64,000 nt of DNA from Thermoplasmata archaeon (lineage in GTDB: Archaea > Thermoplasmatota > Thermoplasmata > Lutacidiplasmatales > UBA184). The stretch covers positions 1-64,000 of the forward strand of contig DAHUXZ010000001.1 of the NCBI GenBank assembly GCA_027315455.1, read 5' to 3'. A program made the translations under genes and the position numbers. The notes beneath the pieces were generated by a model that was not told where the DNA came from, searched no databases, and worked only from the letters and a program-made list of their open reading frames with translations. Below, piece by piece: positions 18,456 to 28,114 of the stretch; positions within the stretch are counted from its first letter, which is position 1, and each line of letters opens with the position of its first letter.

Positions 18456-19979
18456 ATGACGGAGACCCTTCCCGTTGACGGGTCCTCGCTCACGCTCGAG
18501 CAGTTCCTCGCCGTCGTCCGGGGCGGCTGCGAGGTCTCCATCCCGCCGGAGGCGATGGCCCGTGTCGCGGCGAGCCGCCGCGCCGTCGAGCGCGCGGTGG
18601 CGGCGGGACGCGCCGTCTACGGGGTGACGACGGGGTTCGGGAGCCTCTCCGACCGGGCGATCGCGCCCGGCGACGCCCGCCGGCTGCAGACGGCGCTCGT
18701 GCGCAGCCACTCGAGCGGGGCCGGGCCCGCGCTTCCGCCCGAGGTCGTCCGGGGGATGGTCCTGCTCCGGCTCAACTCGCTCGTCGCGGGCCACTCCGGG
18801 GTGCGCCCGGAGGTCGTCGAGCGGCTCGCGGCCGTGCTCAACCGGCGGCTGGTCCCCTTCGTGCCGGAGCAGGGCTCCGTCGGGGCGTCCGGCGACCTCG
18901 CCCCGCTCGCGCACCTCGCCCTCGCCCTCCTGGGGGAAGGGGCGTTCCTTGACGGGCAGGGACGGTCCGAGCCCGCGGGGGTCGTGCTCGCCCGCGAGGG
19001 GATCCCCCCGCTCCTCCTCGCCGAGAAGGAGGGGGTCTCCCTCGTCAACGGGACCGCCCTCATGGCATCGTACCTCGCGCTCGCCGTCGAGGAGCTCGGC
19101 CTCCTCCTGTCGGCCGCCGAGATCGCCGGCGCGCTGTCGTTCGACGCCCTAAGGGGCCATCCCGGAGCGCTGGACGACCGCCTGGGGGAGATCCGCCACC
19201 TCCCCGAGCAGCGCGAGGAGGCCCGGATCCTCCGCGCGCTCCTCGCGGGAAGCCGCCTCGCCGTCGAGGGCGCCTACCGTGGGCAGGACCCGTACACGCT
19301 CCGCTGCCTGCCCCAGGTGTTCGCCTCGGTGCGGCTGGCCCTCGGGTTCGCGCGCCGGGTGCTGGACGGCGAGCTCAACGCCGTCACGGACAACCCGGTC
19401 GTCTTCGAGGGCGACGAGTTCGTGAGCGGCGGGAACTTCCACGGCCAGCCGCTCGCCCTCGCCCTCGACACCCTCGCGCTCGCCGCGCAGTACCTGGCCG
19501 CGTTCAGCGAGCGGCGGATCTCGCGCCTCCTCCACCCGGCCCTCAACCGCGGCCTCCCGCCGTTCCTCGCGGTCCCGGCGGGCCTCTCCTCGGGATTCAT
19601 GATCCCGCAGTACCTCGCGGCGGCCCTCGTCAACGAGAACGCGACGCTCGTCCACCCCGCGAGCGCCGGGAGCCTGCCGACGTCGGCGGACCAGGAGGAC
19701 TTCGTGAGCATGGGACCGTGGGCCGGGGCGAAGCTGCGCCGGGTCCTCGCGAACGTGTCGACGGTCGTCGCGATCGAGTGGATGGTCGCCGGCCAGGCGC
19801 TCGAGCTGCGCCGGCCCGAGGTCGGGGGGGCCGGCAGCGAGTCCGCGCTGCGGTTCCTGCGCGAGATCGTCGCGCCGTGGTCGGAGGACCGGCCGCCGGC
19901 TCCGGACATCGACCGGCTCACGACGGCCCTCCGCGACGGGTCGGCGGTCCGTCGGGTCCGGCGGGACGTCGCCTTCTAG
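18456..19979 (+). CDS. hutH: Histidine ammonia-lyase
   Basis: YGVTTGFGSLSDRAI, GSVGASGDLAPLAHLALALLGEG (MIO-forming ASG), LINGTALM-like VSLVNGTALMASYL. Confidence 0.95.
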   Translation: MTETLPVDGSSLTLEQFLAVVRGGCEVSIPPEAMARVAASRRAVERAVAAGRAVYGVTTGFGSLSDRAIAPGDARRLQTALVRSHSSGAGPALPPEVVRGMVLLRLNSLVAGHSGVRPEVVERLAAVLNRRLVPFVPEQGSVGASGDLAPLAHLALALLGEGAFLDGQGRSEPAGVVLAREGIPPLLLAEKEGVSLVNGTALMASYLALAVEELGLLLSAAEIAGALSFDALRGHPGALDDRLGEIRHLPEQREEARILRALLAGSRLAVEGAYRGQDPYTLRCLPQVFASVRLALGFARRVLDGELNAVTDNPVVFEGDEFVSGGNFHGQPLALALDTLALAAQYLAAFSERRISRLLHPALNRGLPPFLAVPAGLSSGFMIPQYLAAALVNENATLVHPASAGSLPTSADQEDFVSMGPWAGAKLRRVLANVSTVVAIEWMVAGQALELRRPEVGGAGSESALRFLREIVAPWSEDRPPAPDIDRLTTALRDGSAVRRVRRDVAF

Positions 19980-19981
19980 GG

Positions 19982-20884
19982 CTACGGGCGGCCGAGGACG
20001 GGCGCGGGAGCCGGGGCGGGCCCGGTGGGGGCCTCCGTCGACACGCGCACCGACCCCCCCTCGAAACGGACCGTCTCCCCGCAGGCGGGGCAGGCGTACT
20101 CCGCGACGCCCCGGTGGCGCAGGGTCGTGCGGCAGCGCGGGCACGGGATCGGCCGCGCGGTCACCCACGCGGCGAGCAGCTCCTGGGCGCGGCGGTCGTG
20201 GGACGGGGGGCCGTTCGGAAGGGGGGGCGGCACCGCGCGCGGGGGCGCCGGCACGGGGGCCGGGACCGCGGGAGGGGCGGCGTTCCCCGTCGCGGGCTGG
20301 GGCACGGGCGGCGCGGCGGCGGCGCGGGCGACCGGGGCGGACCGTAGGCGGCCGCACGACGGGCAGTAGAGGGTCGCTCCCGTGCCCGTGGGCACGAGGG
20401 GCGTCGAGCACGAGGTGCATCGGGGGGCGACGGTCCAGGAACGGGGGAGGGCGACCGGCGCCGGGGCCTCGGGCGCAGTGGGCGGCGGGGCCGCCGCGGT
20501 CGCCGCCGGTGGCGGGACGTAGCGCACCGCGCGGGTCACGGGGTCGTAGCGCACGTCGGCCGTCCCCTCGCGGAGCGCCTCCTCGAGGACCTTCTGGGTG
20601 CGTCGCTCGGGCCAGGCGAGGGCCGCGGAGAGGCCGGGGATCGACGTCGCGCCCAGCGAGCGGACCGTGGAGAGGATCTGCTCGCGCTCGTGGCGGGATC
20701 CCGAGGAGAACCAGCCCATCGTTCCGGCGATTTGAGAGAGGTAGGCAAGAACCTGTCGGCGCATCCGAAGCCCGGCGCCCGGGGAGGCGGGAGAGGGAAG
20801 GCACCGGGGGTCCGTTCGGGGTCTGGTGGACGGAGCCACCCCGTTCGGATCACCGGTGCCCGAGGCCGAAGTCTGTAACTCCAC
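19982..20884 (-). CDS. Protein with N-terminal wHTH-like region and two zinc ribbons (start uncertain, probably downstream of 20884)
   Basis: CTSCSTPLVPTGTGATLYCPSCG and CPRCRTTLRHRGVAEYACPACG; Pro/Ala linkers. TATA box 20890-20899 lies too close to the GTG at 20884. Confidence 0.65.
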   Translation of the reverse strand: MELQTSASGTGDPNGVAPSTRPRTDPRCLPSPASPGAGLRMRRQVLAYLSQIAGTMGWFSSGSRHEREQILSTVRSLGATSIPGLSAALAWPERRTQKVLEEALREGTADVRYDPVTRAVRYVPPPAATAAAPPPTAPEAPAPVALPRSWTVAPRCTSCSTPLVPTGTGATLYCPSCGRLRSAPVARAAAAPPVPQPATGNAAPPAVPAPVPAPPRAVPPPLPNGPPSHDRRAQELLAAWVTARPIPCPRCRTTLRHRGVAEYACPACGETVRFEGGSVRVSTEAPTGPAPAPAPVLGRP

Positions 20885-20889
20885 GCCCG

Positions 20890-20899
20890 ACTATATAGT
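20890..20899. promoter_or_regulatory. Palindromic TATA element ACTATATAGT
   Basis: AT-rich 10-bp palindrome in a very GC-rich intergenic region between divergent genes. Confidence 0.6.
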
Positions 20900-21142
20900 T
20901 AACCTCAACCGCGGAGGATGAACGATGGCGTCCCGCGGTCGCGAACGACGCCCCCGCCCGAGACTCGCCGGGAACTCGAAGCCTAGGTTCATAATCCGGC
21001 GGCCGAGTGGCGTAGCCAGAGAGAACGCCCGACGGCTTGGCCAGTGCGGCCCCTCGATCCCCGGGTCGGGTCCCGGGGAGGCCCCCTCCGGGTGGGGGTC
21101 CGGGGGGCGACAGCAGGGTCGGGTCGACCGGGCGGACGAGCT

Positions 21143-21559
21143 ATGGCGAGCGTCGCGATCGTCGGGGGCACCGAGGACATCCGCCTGCTCCTCCGGGGAC
21201 TCGCGCGTCTCCACCGTCACCAGGTCGTGGCGGAGGGGGCGGTCCCCGAGACGCTCGACGCCCTCCCCCGCCTCCCGAACGGCGCCGTCGTCCTCTTGGA
21301 GGCCGACCTCGATGAGTCCGGGACGTCCCAGCGCCTCACCGAACTCCTCCGGTCCCGTCCGGACCTCAAGCTGGTCCTCATCACCGCCCGCTGGTCCCCG
21401 CGCATCGAGGAGCAGGCCCGCCTCCTCGGGATCCCGACGGTGCTCCGTCGTCCGTTCGCCGTCCACCAGCTGGTCCAGGTGCTCTCCCCCGGTGGCGCGT
21501 CGGCAAAGGCCACGGCGGGCGGGTCCGACGGCGACGGCTCGTCCTCGGCGAAAGGGTAA
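21143..21559 (+). CDS. Response-regulator receiver-like protein
   Basis: VAIVGGTEDIRLLLRGLARLHRHQVVAEGAVPETLDALPRLPNGAVVLLEADLDE...LKLVLITA...IPTVLRRPF; receiver-like fold pattern with possibly degenerate acidic pocket. Confidence 0.6.
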   Translation: MASVAIVGGTEDIRLLLRGLARLHRHQVVAEGAVPETLDALPRLPNGAVVLLEADLDESGTSQRLTELLRSRPDLKLVLITARWSPRIEEQARLLGIPTVLRRPFAVHQLVQVLSPGGASAKATAGGSDGDGSSSAKG

Positions 21560-21584
21560 GGGACCTTTCGCGCTGGGCGACGGT

Positions 21585-22961
21585 GTGCCCGACCCGGCGA
21601 AGGCAATCGAAGCCCTCGCGCGCGAGCTTCCCGGGCGCGTCACGACCGACCCGGGGGCGCTCGCGGCGGTCGCGCACGACGCCTCCCACCTCTCCGCCAC
21701 CGCCGCGGCCGTCTGCCGCCCCGCCGACCCGGAGGAGGTCGTCCGCCTGGTCCGCTGGGCCCGACGGGAGCACATCCCCCTCACCGCGCGGGGCGCGGGG
21801 ACCTCGCTCGACGGCGAGTCCGTACCGGTACCGGGCGGGGTGGTCGTCGACCTCTCGGGCTGGAGCGGGGTCCTGGAGATCGACCCCGTCGACCGCCTCG
21901 TCCGCGTCGGCCCCGGAGTCGTCAACGCCGACCTCCAGGCGGCCCTGAGGCCCCACGGGCTGTTCTTCCCCCCGAACCCCGGGTCGTGGACGACGTCGAC
22001 GCTCGGCGGCAACGTCGCGACGAACGCGAGCGGCCCCCGCTCGTTCCGGTACGGCCCGACCCGCGCCTGGGTCCGGGGCGCCGAGGTCGTCCTCGGGACC
22101 GGGGAGCGGCTCACGATCGGCGGGCGGGCCGCCAAGCGGTCGACGGGCCCGGACCTCGTGTCGATGTTCGTCGGCAGCGAGGGAACGCTCGGGCTCTTCA
22201 CCGAGCTCACGCTCGCCCTCGCTCCCCTCCCGGCCCGCCGCGCGGGGCTCGCGGTTCCGCTGCCCGATGGCCGGCCCCTCGCACCGGTCGCCCGAGCCCT
22301 CGCCACCGCAACCGGGCTCGGTCTGTCGGCGGTCGAGTACCTGGACCGCGGCTGCGCGGAGGCGCTCGCGCGGGTCGAGAACGCGCGCCTTCCCGCGGAC
22401 CGAGCCCTCCTCCTGCTCGAGGTCGAGTCGGCGGACGAGGCCGAGGAGACCCGGCACCTCGAGGCGATCGGGGCGACCCTCATCGGGCTCGGGATCCCCG
22501 AGGCGGCGTCGGTGTACCCCGAGGCGGACCGACTCTGGACCCTGCGCGGGCAGAGCGGCACGGCGCTCGACCGCACCCTCGGCCCCCGGGTCCGCGAGGA
22601 CGTCTGCGTCCCGCTCTCGCGCCTCGACCCGATGCTGGAGGCGATCGCCGCGGCCGCCCGGGAGGCCGGGGTGCCGCTCTACCTCTACGCCCACCTCGGG
22701 CAGGGAAGCCTGCACCCGAACTTCGCGATCGATCCGGCACGGCCTACGGCCGCGCGGCTACGGGAGGCGGTCCTCCGCGCGGCGCTCCGCCTCGGCGGGA
22801 CGGTGAGCGGCGAGCACGGCATCGGTCGGGTCAAGGCCCCGTTCCTCCCCGGGGAGATCGGCGACGGCGGGGTCCGGCTCCTTCGGGCGCTCAAGCGCGC
22901 GTGCGACCCGGACGGGATCCTGAACCCGGGTACGCTGCTTTCCGGCGAGGCCGCGCCGTAG
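21585..22961 (+). CDS. FAD-linked oxidase, GlcD / D-lactate dehydrogenase family
   Basis: PLTARGAGTSLDGESVPVPGGVVVDLSGW, GSEGTLGLFTELTLAL, GEHGIGRVKAPFL, KRACDPDGILNPG. Confidence 0.93.
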   Translation: MPDPAKAIEALARELPGRVTTDPGALAAVAHDASHLSATAAAVCRPADPEEVVRLVRWARREHIPLTARGAGTSLDGESVPVPGGVVVDLSGWSGVLEIDPVDRLVRVGPGVVNADLQAALRPHGLFFPPNPGSWTTSTLGGNVATNASGPRSFRYGPTRAWVRGAEVVLGTGERLTIGGRAAKRSTGPDLVSMFVGSEGTLGLFTELTLALAPLPARRAGLAVPLPDGRPLAPVARALATATGLGLSAVEYLDRGCAEALARVENARLPADRALLLLEVESADEAEETRHLEAIGATLIGLGIPEAASVYPEADRLWTLRGQSGTALDRTLGPRVREDVCVPLSRLDPMLEAIAAAAREAGVPLYLYAHLGQGSLHPNFAIDPARPTAARLREAVLRAALRLGGTVSGEHGIGRVKAPFLPGEIGDGGVRLLRALKRACDPDGILNPGTLLSGEAAP

Positions 22962-24051
22962 ACTCGAGGAGAGCGACCACCTTCTCCGTCGCGCGGGGGC
23001 GCGGACGCCGGGCGAACGCCTCGGCGCTCAGCCACCGGGCGCGGGAGCCGCGGGGGGGCGTCATCCGGGGGAGGCGGCCACGGAAGACGTGGAGCTCGAC
23101 GCGGACGTGGCTGTAGGCGTGGCGGACCACCCCGGCCTCGGTGAGCTCAGGTGCGGTAAGACCGGTCTCCTCCCGGAGCTCCCGGACCGCCGCCGCGCGG
23201 TACCCCTCGCGGGATGCGACCTTGCCGCCCGGGAACTCCCAGAGACCGCCGAGAAGGCCCCGGCGGGGCCGCGGCTGCACGAGCCAGCGGCCCTGCGACT
23301 CGAGGGCGACGACGGCGGCGCGCACGAGCGGGACCGGCGCCCTCCGGCGGGCCCGGGGGATCGCGGCCGGGTCGTCGAGCTCGCGGTGGGCGCGGCAGCC
23401 GTCCGCGAGCGGGCAGCGCCCGCAGTCGGTCGTGCGCGGCCGGCAGATCGTCTCGCCGAGCTCCATCAGCGCCTCGTTGAAGGGGCCGGGGGACTCCGGC
23501 GGGAGGTCGGCCGCGAGCCGTCGCTCGAGCCGACGACGCACCTCACCTCGGCGGAGGTCGCCCTCCTCGCGGGTGAGGCGGGCCGCGACCCGGAGGCCGT
23601 TGGCCTCGAGCGCCACGACGGGGACGCCGAACGCGCAGCTCGCGATCGCCCGGGCGATGTACGGCCCGACCCCGGGGAGCGATTCGAGCTCGTCGACCCG
23701 TCGCGGGAGCTCGCCGTCCGACCGGGCAGAGAGCCGGCGGGCCGCGGCGTGGAGGTGGCGGGCGCGGGCGTAGTAGCCGGCCCCCTCCCAGGCCTTGAGG
23801 ACCTCCGCCTCCGTCGCGCAGGCGAGGGCGCGGACCGTCGGGAAGCGCCGGACGAACCGCTCGAAGTAGGGCAGCGCCTGGGCGACGCGCGTCTGCTGGA
23901 GGAGGGCCTCGGCGACCCACGTCCGGTAGGGCGAGGGGTCGCGCCGCCACGGGAGCGGGCGCGCGTGGCGGCGGAACCAGCGGACGAGCCGCCGTCCGCG
24001 CGCGGAGCCCCGGGGGCGGTCCCTGCGTCGCGGGGTCGCGGCCACCTTCAC
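22891..24051 (-). CDS. mutY: A/G-specific adenine glycosylase with C-terminal NUDIX-like domain
   Basis: PLPWRRDPSPYRTWVAEALLQQTRV, LPGVGPYIARAIAS, 4Fe-4S CRPRTTDCGRCPLADGC, LWEFPGGKV...RELREETGL. Confidence 0.93.
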   Translation of the reverse strand: MKVAATPRRRDRPRGSARGRRLVRWFRRHARPLPWRRDPSPYRTWVAEALLQQTRVAQALPYFERFVRRFPTVRALACATEAEVLKAWEGAGYYARARHLHAAARRLSARSDGELPRRVDELESLPGVGPYIARAIASCAFGVPVVALEANGLRVAARLTREEGDLRRGEVRRRLERRLAADLPPESPGPFNEALMELGETICRPRTTDCGRCPLADGCRAHRELDDPAAIPRARRRAPVPLVRAAVVALESQGRWLVQPRPRRGLLGGLWEFPGGKVASREGYRAAAVRELREETGLTAPELTEAGVVRHAYSHVRVELHVFRGRLPRMTPPRGSRARWLSAEAFARRPRPRATEKVVALLESTARPRRKAAYPGSGSRPGRTRA

Positions 24052-24108
24052 CGCCGGACGAGCTATAGGTTTAAAAGCGCCTTCGAGGTCGAACCCCGGG
24101 AGCCTCCC

Positions 24109-24441
24109 ATGTCCTCGATGGTCGTGGTCACGGACGAGACGTTCGAGGCCGAAGTGATCCGTTCTCCCCTGCCGGTCGTCGTCGACTTCTACGCGGACTG
24201 GTGCGGCCCGTGCCGCACCGTCGAGCCGGTCCTCGAGGCGCTCTCCTCGGACCTCGCGGGCCGGGTCAAGTTCACGAAGCTCAACGTGGACGAGTCCGAC
24301 CTCGTGACCCGGTCCTTCGGCATCCACTCGATCCCCACGTACCTGTTCGTCGCCCAGGGCCGCGAGCGGGGCCGCGAGATCGGCCCGGTCGGCCCCGTCG
24401 AGTTCCGCTCGATCCTGCAGCGTTACTTCGACTTCGCGTGA
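24109..24441 (+). CDS. trxA: Thioredoxin
   Basis: VVVDFYADWCGPCRTVEPVLEAL, FGIHSIPTYLF. Confidence 0.95.
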   Translation: MSSMVVVTDETFEAEVIRSPLPVVVDFYADWCGPCRTVEPVLEALSSDLAGRVKFTKLNVDESDLVTRSFGIHSIPTYLFVAQGRERGREIGPVGPVEFRSILQRYFDFA

Positions 24442-24460
24442 GGCCGGCGCGCCCCGGCGC

Positions 24461-26029
24461 CTAGTGGCGGAAGACCCGCCAGCCGGTGCGGTACATCGCG
24501 ATCCCGGCCGCCTCGGCCGCGGCGATGACCTCCGCGTCCCGGACGCTCCCGCCGGGCTGGACGATCGCGCGCACCCCCGCGCGGGCCGCCAGTTCGACGC
24601 CGTCCGCGAAGGGAAAGAAGGCGTCCGACGCGAGGACCGACCCGCGGGCGAGGTCGCCCGCGACGCGCGTCGCGATCTCGACGGCCGTCACCCGGGCCGC
24701 CTGGCCCGAGCCGATCCCGACGGTCGAGGTTCCCCGGGCGAGGACGACGGCGTTCGACTTCGCGTGCCGGACGACCCGCCAGGCGAAGTCGAGGCTGGCG
24801 AGCTCCTCCGGGGTCGCGGTGTGCGACGTCATCCGAACGAGCTCCCCGGGGACGAGCGGTCGGCGGTCGACCTCCTGGAGAAGGAGACGGCCCAGGGCGC
24901 CCCGGGCCTCCCACGACGGGCCGACCGCGCGGGGGAGGTCCACGCGGACGAGCTTGAGCTTCGACCGGCGGTCGAGGGCCGGCCGGGCGGCGGGGTCGAA
25001 CCCGGTCGCCGCGAGCAGGTCGACGAACACCCCCCGCAGCGCCGGAGGTGCGGCCGCCCCGATCGGGCGGTTCGCGGCGATGATGCCCCCGTAGCGGGCG
25101 ACGGGGTCCGTCTCGAGGGCGTGGGTGAGCGCCTCCTCGATCGTCGGGGCGGTGCTCGCCCCGACGGGCGTCGCGTGCTTGACCACCGCGACGGCCGGCC
25201 CGGGGAACTCCGCGACCGTCGCGAGCGCGGTGTCGAGGTCGAGGAGGTTGTTGAACGAGAGCCCGTCGCCCTTCACGAGCTCGACCGCGCTCGGGTCGAT
25301 CCGGCCCTCCGAGGAGGGGGCCCGGCGGTAGGCGGCCGCGGCCTGGTGGGGGTTCTCCCCGTAGCGGAGCACGAGCGGCTCCCGGACGAACCGGATCTCC
25401 GGGGGGAATCCCCCGCCCGACGCCGGCGGCCCGGCAAGGCCGCGGGCGATCTCGGCGTCGTAGGCGGCCACCCGGTCGAACGTACGCAGGGCGAGGGCCC
25501 GCCGTGTCGCCGCGGCGAGCCCCCCCGAGCGTTCGGCCAGCTCCGCCGCGACCGAGGGGTAGTCGGCGGGGTCGGTCAGCACGGCGACCCAGGCGTGGTT
25601 CTTCGCCGCGGCGCGCGCGAGGGTGACGCCTCCGACGTCGATCATCTCGACGAGATCGGCCGCCGTCGGGTCCTCGGCGTAGCGCCGGGCGAACGGATAG
25701 AAATTCACCGCCACGAGGTCGATCGGGAGGAGCCGGTGGTCGGCGAGCTCCTGGGCGCCCTCGGGGGTCCGGGGAGCGAGGAGGCCCCCCAGAAGACCCG
25801 GGTGGAGCGTCTTGATCCGGCCCCCGAACCAGTCGCCGATACCGGTGAGCTCCTCCGCCGGGCGGCTCGGGACGCCGCCCCGCGCGAGCGCGGCCGCGGT
25901 CCCGGAGGTCGCCACGATGTCGACGGAGAGCGCCGTAAGGCTCCGCGCGAACTCCACGAGCCCCGTCGGGTCGAAGGTCGAGAGAAGGGCGCGGCGGACC
26001 GGGACGATCCCGTCGCCGTCCGGTGCCAC
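24461..26029 (-). CDS. purH: Bifunctional AICAR formyltransferase / IMP cyclohydrolase
   Basis: MGS-like N-terminus RRALLSTFDPTGLVEFARSL; GGRIKTLHPGLLGGLL; LRYGENPHQAAAAYR; VKHATPVGAS. Confidence 0.95.
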   Translation of the reverse strand: MAPDGDGIVPVRRALLSTFDPTGLVEFARSLTALSVDIVATSGTAAALARGGVPSRPAEELTGIGDWFGGRIKTLHPGLLGGLLAPRTPEGAQELADHRLLPIDLVAVNFYPFARRYAEDPTAADLVEMIDVGGVTLARAAAKNHAWVAVLTDPADYPSVAAELAERSGGLAAATRRALALRTFDRVAAYDAEIARGLAGPPASGGGFPPEIRFVREPLVLRYGENPHQAAAAYRRAPSSEGRIDPSAVELVKGDGLSFNNLLDLDTALATVAEFPGPAVAVVKHATPVGASTAPTIEEALTHALETDPVARYGGIIAANRPIGAAAPPALRGVFVDLLAATGFDPAARPALDRRSKLKLVRVDLPRAVGPSWEARGALGRLLLQEVDRRPLVPGELVRMTSHTATPEELASLDFAWRVVRHAKSNAVVLARGTSTVGIGSGQAARVTAVEIATRVAGDLARGSVLASDAFFPFADGVELAARAGVRAIVQPGGSVRDAEVIAAAEAAGIAMYRTGWRVFRH

Positions 26030-26135
26030 CGTCGGTACCCCCGATGGGGAGGGTGGACGATAGATAAGTGTGTCGAAGCCGGCCGCCGGACGAAGGGGCC
26101 GGCCGTCGTGCGCCCCCCGGGCCCCCCGCGCGGGA

Positions 26136-27668
26136 TCAGGTGAGGGACGCTTCGACCGAGACGGTGGTCACGGTGAGCACGTTGACGATGAGGCGGGCCG
26201 AGACCGTGACGATGGTCCCCGGCGGCGGGTCGGCGCAGGTGTACGGGGCGGGGAGCGCCGTGGGGCTCTGGCAGGCAGAGCCGTACGGGAAGATCTTCGG
26301 GAGCGTCGCGAAGTAGCCCATCCACGCGGACGGGTAGGGCGTCGTGACGTTGAGGTAGAGGGGAGAGGTGAGATAGAACGACGTCGCCCCGTTGACGATC
26401 GTGAACGAGGCGACGGCGAGCACGCGCGTGAGGATCGCCGACGTGGTGATCCCCCCGCTGGCCGAGTAGTTCCCCACGAGGTTCACGAGCGTCACGGCGG
26501 CGGTCAGCCCGTTCGGATTGGTCTTCCAGGAGATCGCCGGGGGGCTCTCCATGATCGGAAGCCCGCCCTGCTGGTCCAGGATGACCGCCCCCTGGTCGTA
26601 CGCGACATCGGTGACCGGCACGTAGCGGTTGAGGAGGTGGACGACGATCCCGCTCTGGTACTGGGTCGTGTAGGTCGAGGAGGCGACGGCGCTGAACGCG
26701 CAGGCGATGACGCCGGTCTGGTTGACCCAGGTGAGCGTCTCGTTGGCCCCGGCGCCGCCCGGGTAGGTCACCGTGCGGGGCGCCGTCACGTACCCGACGG
26801 AGTTCCACCAGACGACCGTCATGTTGAGGTTGCTTCCGCCGGCGGCGAGGGTACCGACCCGGTCCGATGACGAGAGGTTCGCCTCCGGGCAGATCCGTCC
26901 GAGCGAGCCGACGAACTCGACGAACAGGGTCATGCCCCCCTTCGAAGAGTGGGACCCGGCGGGGTTGAAGCTGAACGTGTCGTTCTGGCCGAAATAGAAG
27001 AACTGGGCGATCGGGTACGTCGAGTCCGAGCCGCCCTTGTTGTAGATGACCTGGTCGTTCGAGCCGTTGATCGTGAACCGAACGAAGCCCGTGTCCCCTC
27101 CGGTCCAGTCGATCGTGATCGTGTCGTTGTTGCCGGTGATGTTGTAGGCGACACTGTTGCTGTTGCCGTTGACGGTCAGGGTGAACGCGCTGTTGTTGGC
27201 GTTCGTGACGTTCCAGGAGTCGATGTTCCCGTTGCTGGTGCACTTGCCGCTGCCGTTGGTGAGGCAGCTCGAGCCGAAGTTCCACTGGGGCGGGGAGTAG
27301 GCGACCTTCGAGACGAAGTACTTCGTGAGCGTCTTGACGCCGACCCCCTCGGGCTGGATCGCCCCGGGCGACGGGGCCCCGAACGGCGGCTGGGCCTGGG
27401 AGCCCAGGGTCACGGGCGAGGCGAGGCTCATCGAGATCGTGGGGTGGGCGGCCTCGGCGAGGATCGTCGCCTGGAGCCGCTCGAGCTGGTTCTCGACCTG
27501 GAGGATGTGCTGGTCCTCGAGCGCCGCCATCTGCCCGGGAAGGCTCTCGAGGACGAACGTCGAGAGGAAGGAGACGACCAGGAGGAGCCCGAAGATCGTC
27601 GCGACGGCCGCCACCTGGCCCGCCCGGGCCCGGCGGCTACGCTGACGGATCGTACGAAAACGCCGCAC
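26136..27668 (-). CDS. Secreted, membrane-anchored Asn/Ser/Thr-rich surface protein (pilin-like N-terminus)
   Basis: GQVAAVATIFGLLLVVSFLSTFVLE hydrophobic N-terminal segment; many N-x-S/T sequons. Confidence 0.6.
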   Translation of the reverse strand: MRRFRTIRQRSRRARAGQVAAVATIFGLLLVVSFLSTFVLESLPGQMAALEDQHILQVENQLERLQATILAEAAHPTISMSLASPVTLGSQAQPPFGAPSPGAIQPEGVGVKTLTKYFVSKVAYSPPQWNFGSSCLTNGSGKCTSNGNIDSWNVTNANNSAFTLTVNGNSNSVAYNITGNNDTITIDWTGGDTGFVRFTINGSNDQVIYNKGGSDSTYPIAQFFYFGQNDTFSFNPAGSHSSKGGMTLFVEFVGSLGRICPEANLSSSDRVGTLAAGGSNLNMTVVWWNSVGYVTAPRTVTYPGGAGANETLTWVNQTGVIACAFSAVASSTYTTQYQSGIVVHLLNRYVPVTDVAYDQGAVILDQQGGLPIMESPPAISWKTNPNGLTAAVTLVNLVGNYSASGGITTSAILTRVLAVASFTIVNGATSFYLTSPLYLNVTTPYPSAWMGYFATLPKIFPYGSACQSPTALPAPYTCADPPPGTIVTVSARLIVNVLTVTTVSVEASLT

Positions 27669-27709
27669 GCCACCGGCTCCGGAGAGAAATGTACGCGTGG
27701 GGCCGGTAT

Positions 27710-28114
27710 TTAATCGTCCCTTCGGGTCCGCGCCGCGCCCGTCTCACGCGACAGCGCCGGGCGCGAACCGGACGGGGCCCGGCCCCCCAGCCATTCCTTC
27801 CCCTTGCGGAGGGTGCCGAAGGTACGACGGGTGGCGACGCGGATCCCCTCCCCCGAGGGACCCGACAGGGGGCCGTTCCAGGCCGTGCGGGCGGCGATCA
27901 TCGTCCGGTTCGTGACCCGCACGAGCACCCGGGGACCCGAGAACCGGATCAGCTTGAGATCGGCCGGGGCTCGGATCGCCTCCGCGAGCGAGCGGGCGAG
28001 CTCCCTTTCGAGCCCGCGCGGGGAAAAGGTGGGGACCCCCACCACCTCGACGCCGAGGTAGCGGGGGCGGGGGGAAGGGTTACCGGACGAGGTCGATGAC
28101 TTCCTCGGACTCAC
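27710..28114 (-). CDS. Probable RNase P protein component 2 (Pop5-like)
   Basis: RPRYLGVEVVG...LIRFSGPRVLVRVTNRTMIAARTAWNG...IRVATRRTFGTLRKGKEWL resembles the Pop5 pattern. Start ambiguous, 35-nt overlap with ftsZ. Confidence 0.55.
   Translation of the reverse strand: MSPRKSSTSSGNPSPRPRYLGVEVVGVPTFSPRGLERELARSLAEAIRAPADLKLIRFSGPRVLVRVTNRTMIAARTAWNGPLSGPSGEGIRVATRRTFGTLRKGKEWLGGRAPSGSRPALSRETGAARTRRDD

Noticed and set aside
20985-21120. Possible tRNA-Ser/Leu suggested by GCCGAGTGGC
   Set aside because: No T-loop TTC-R-A, no matching acceptor stem, and no anticodon arm could be assembled even allowing introns.
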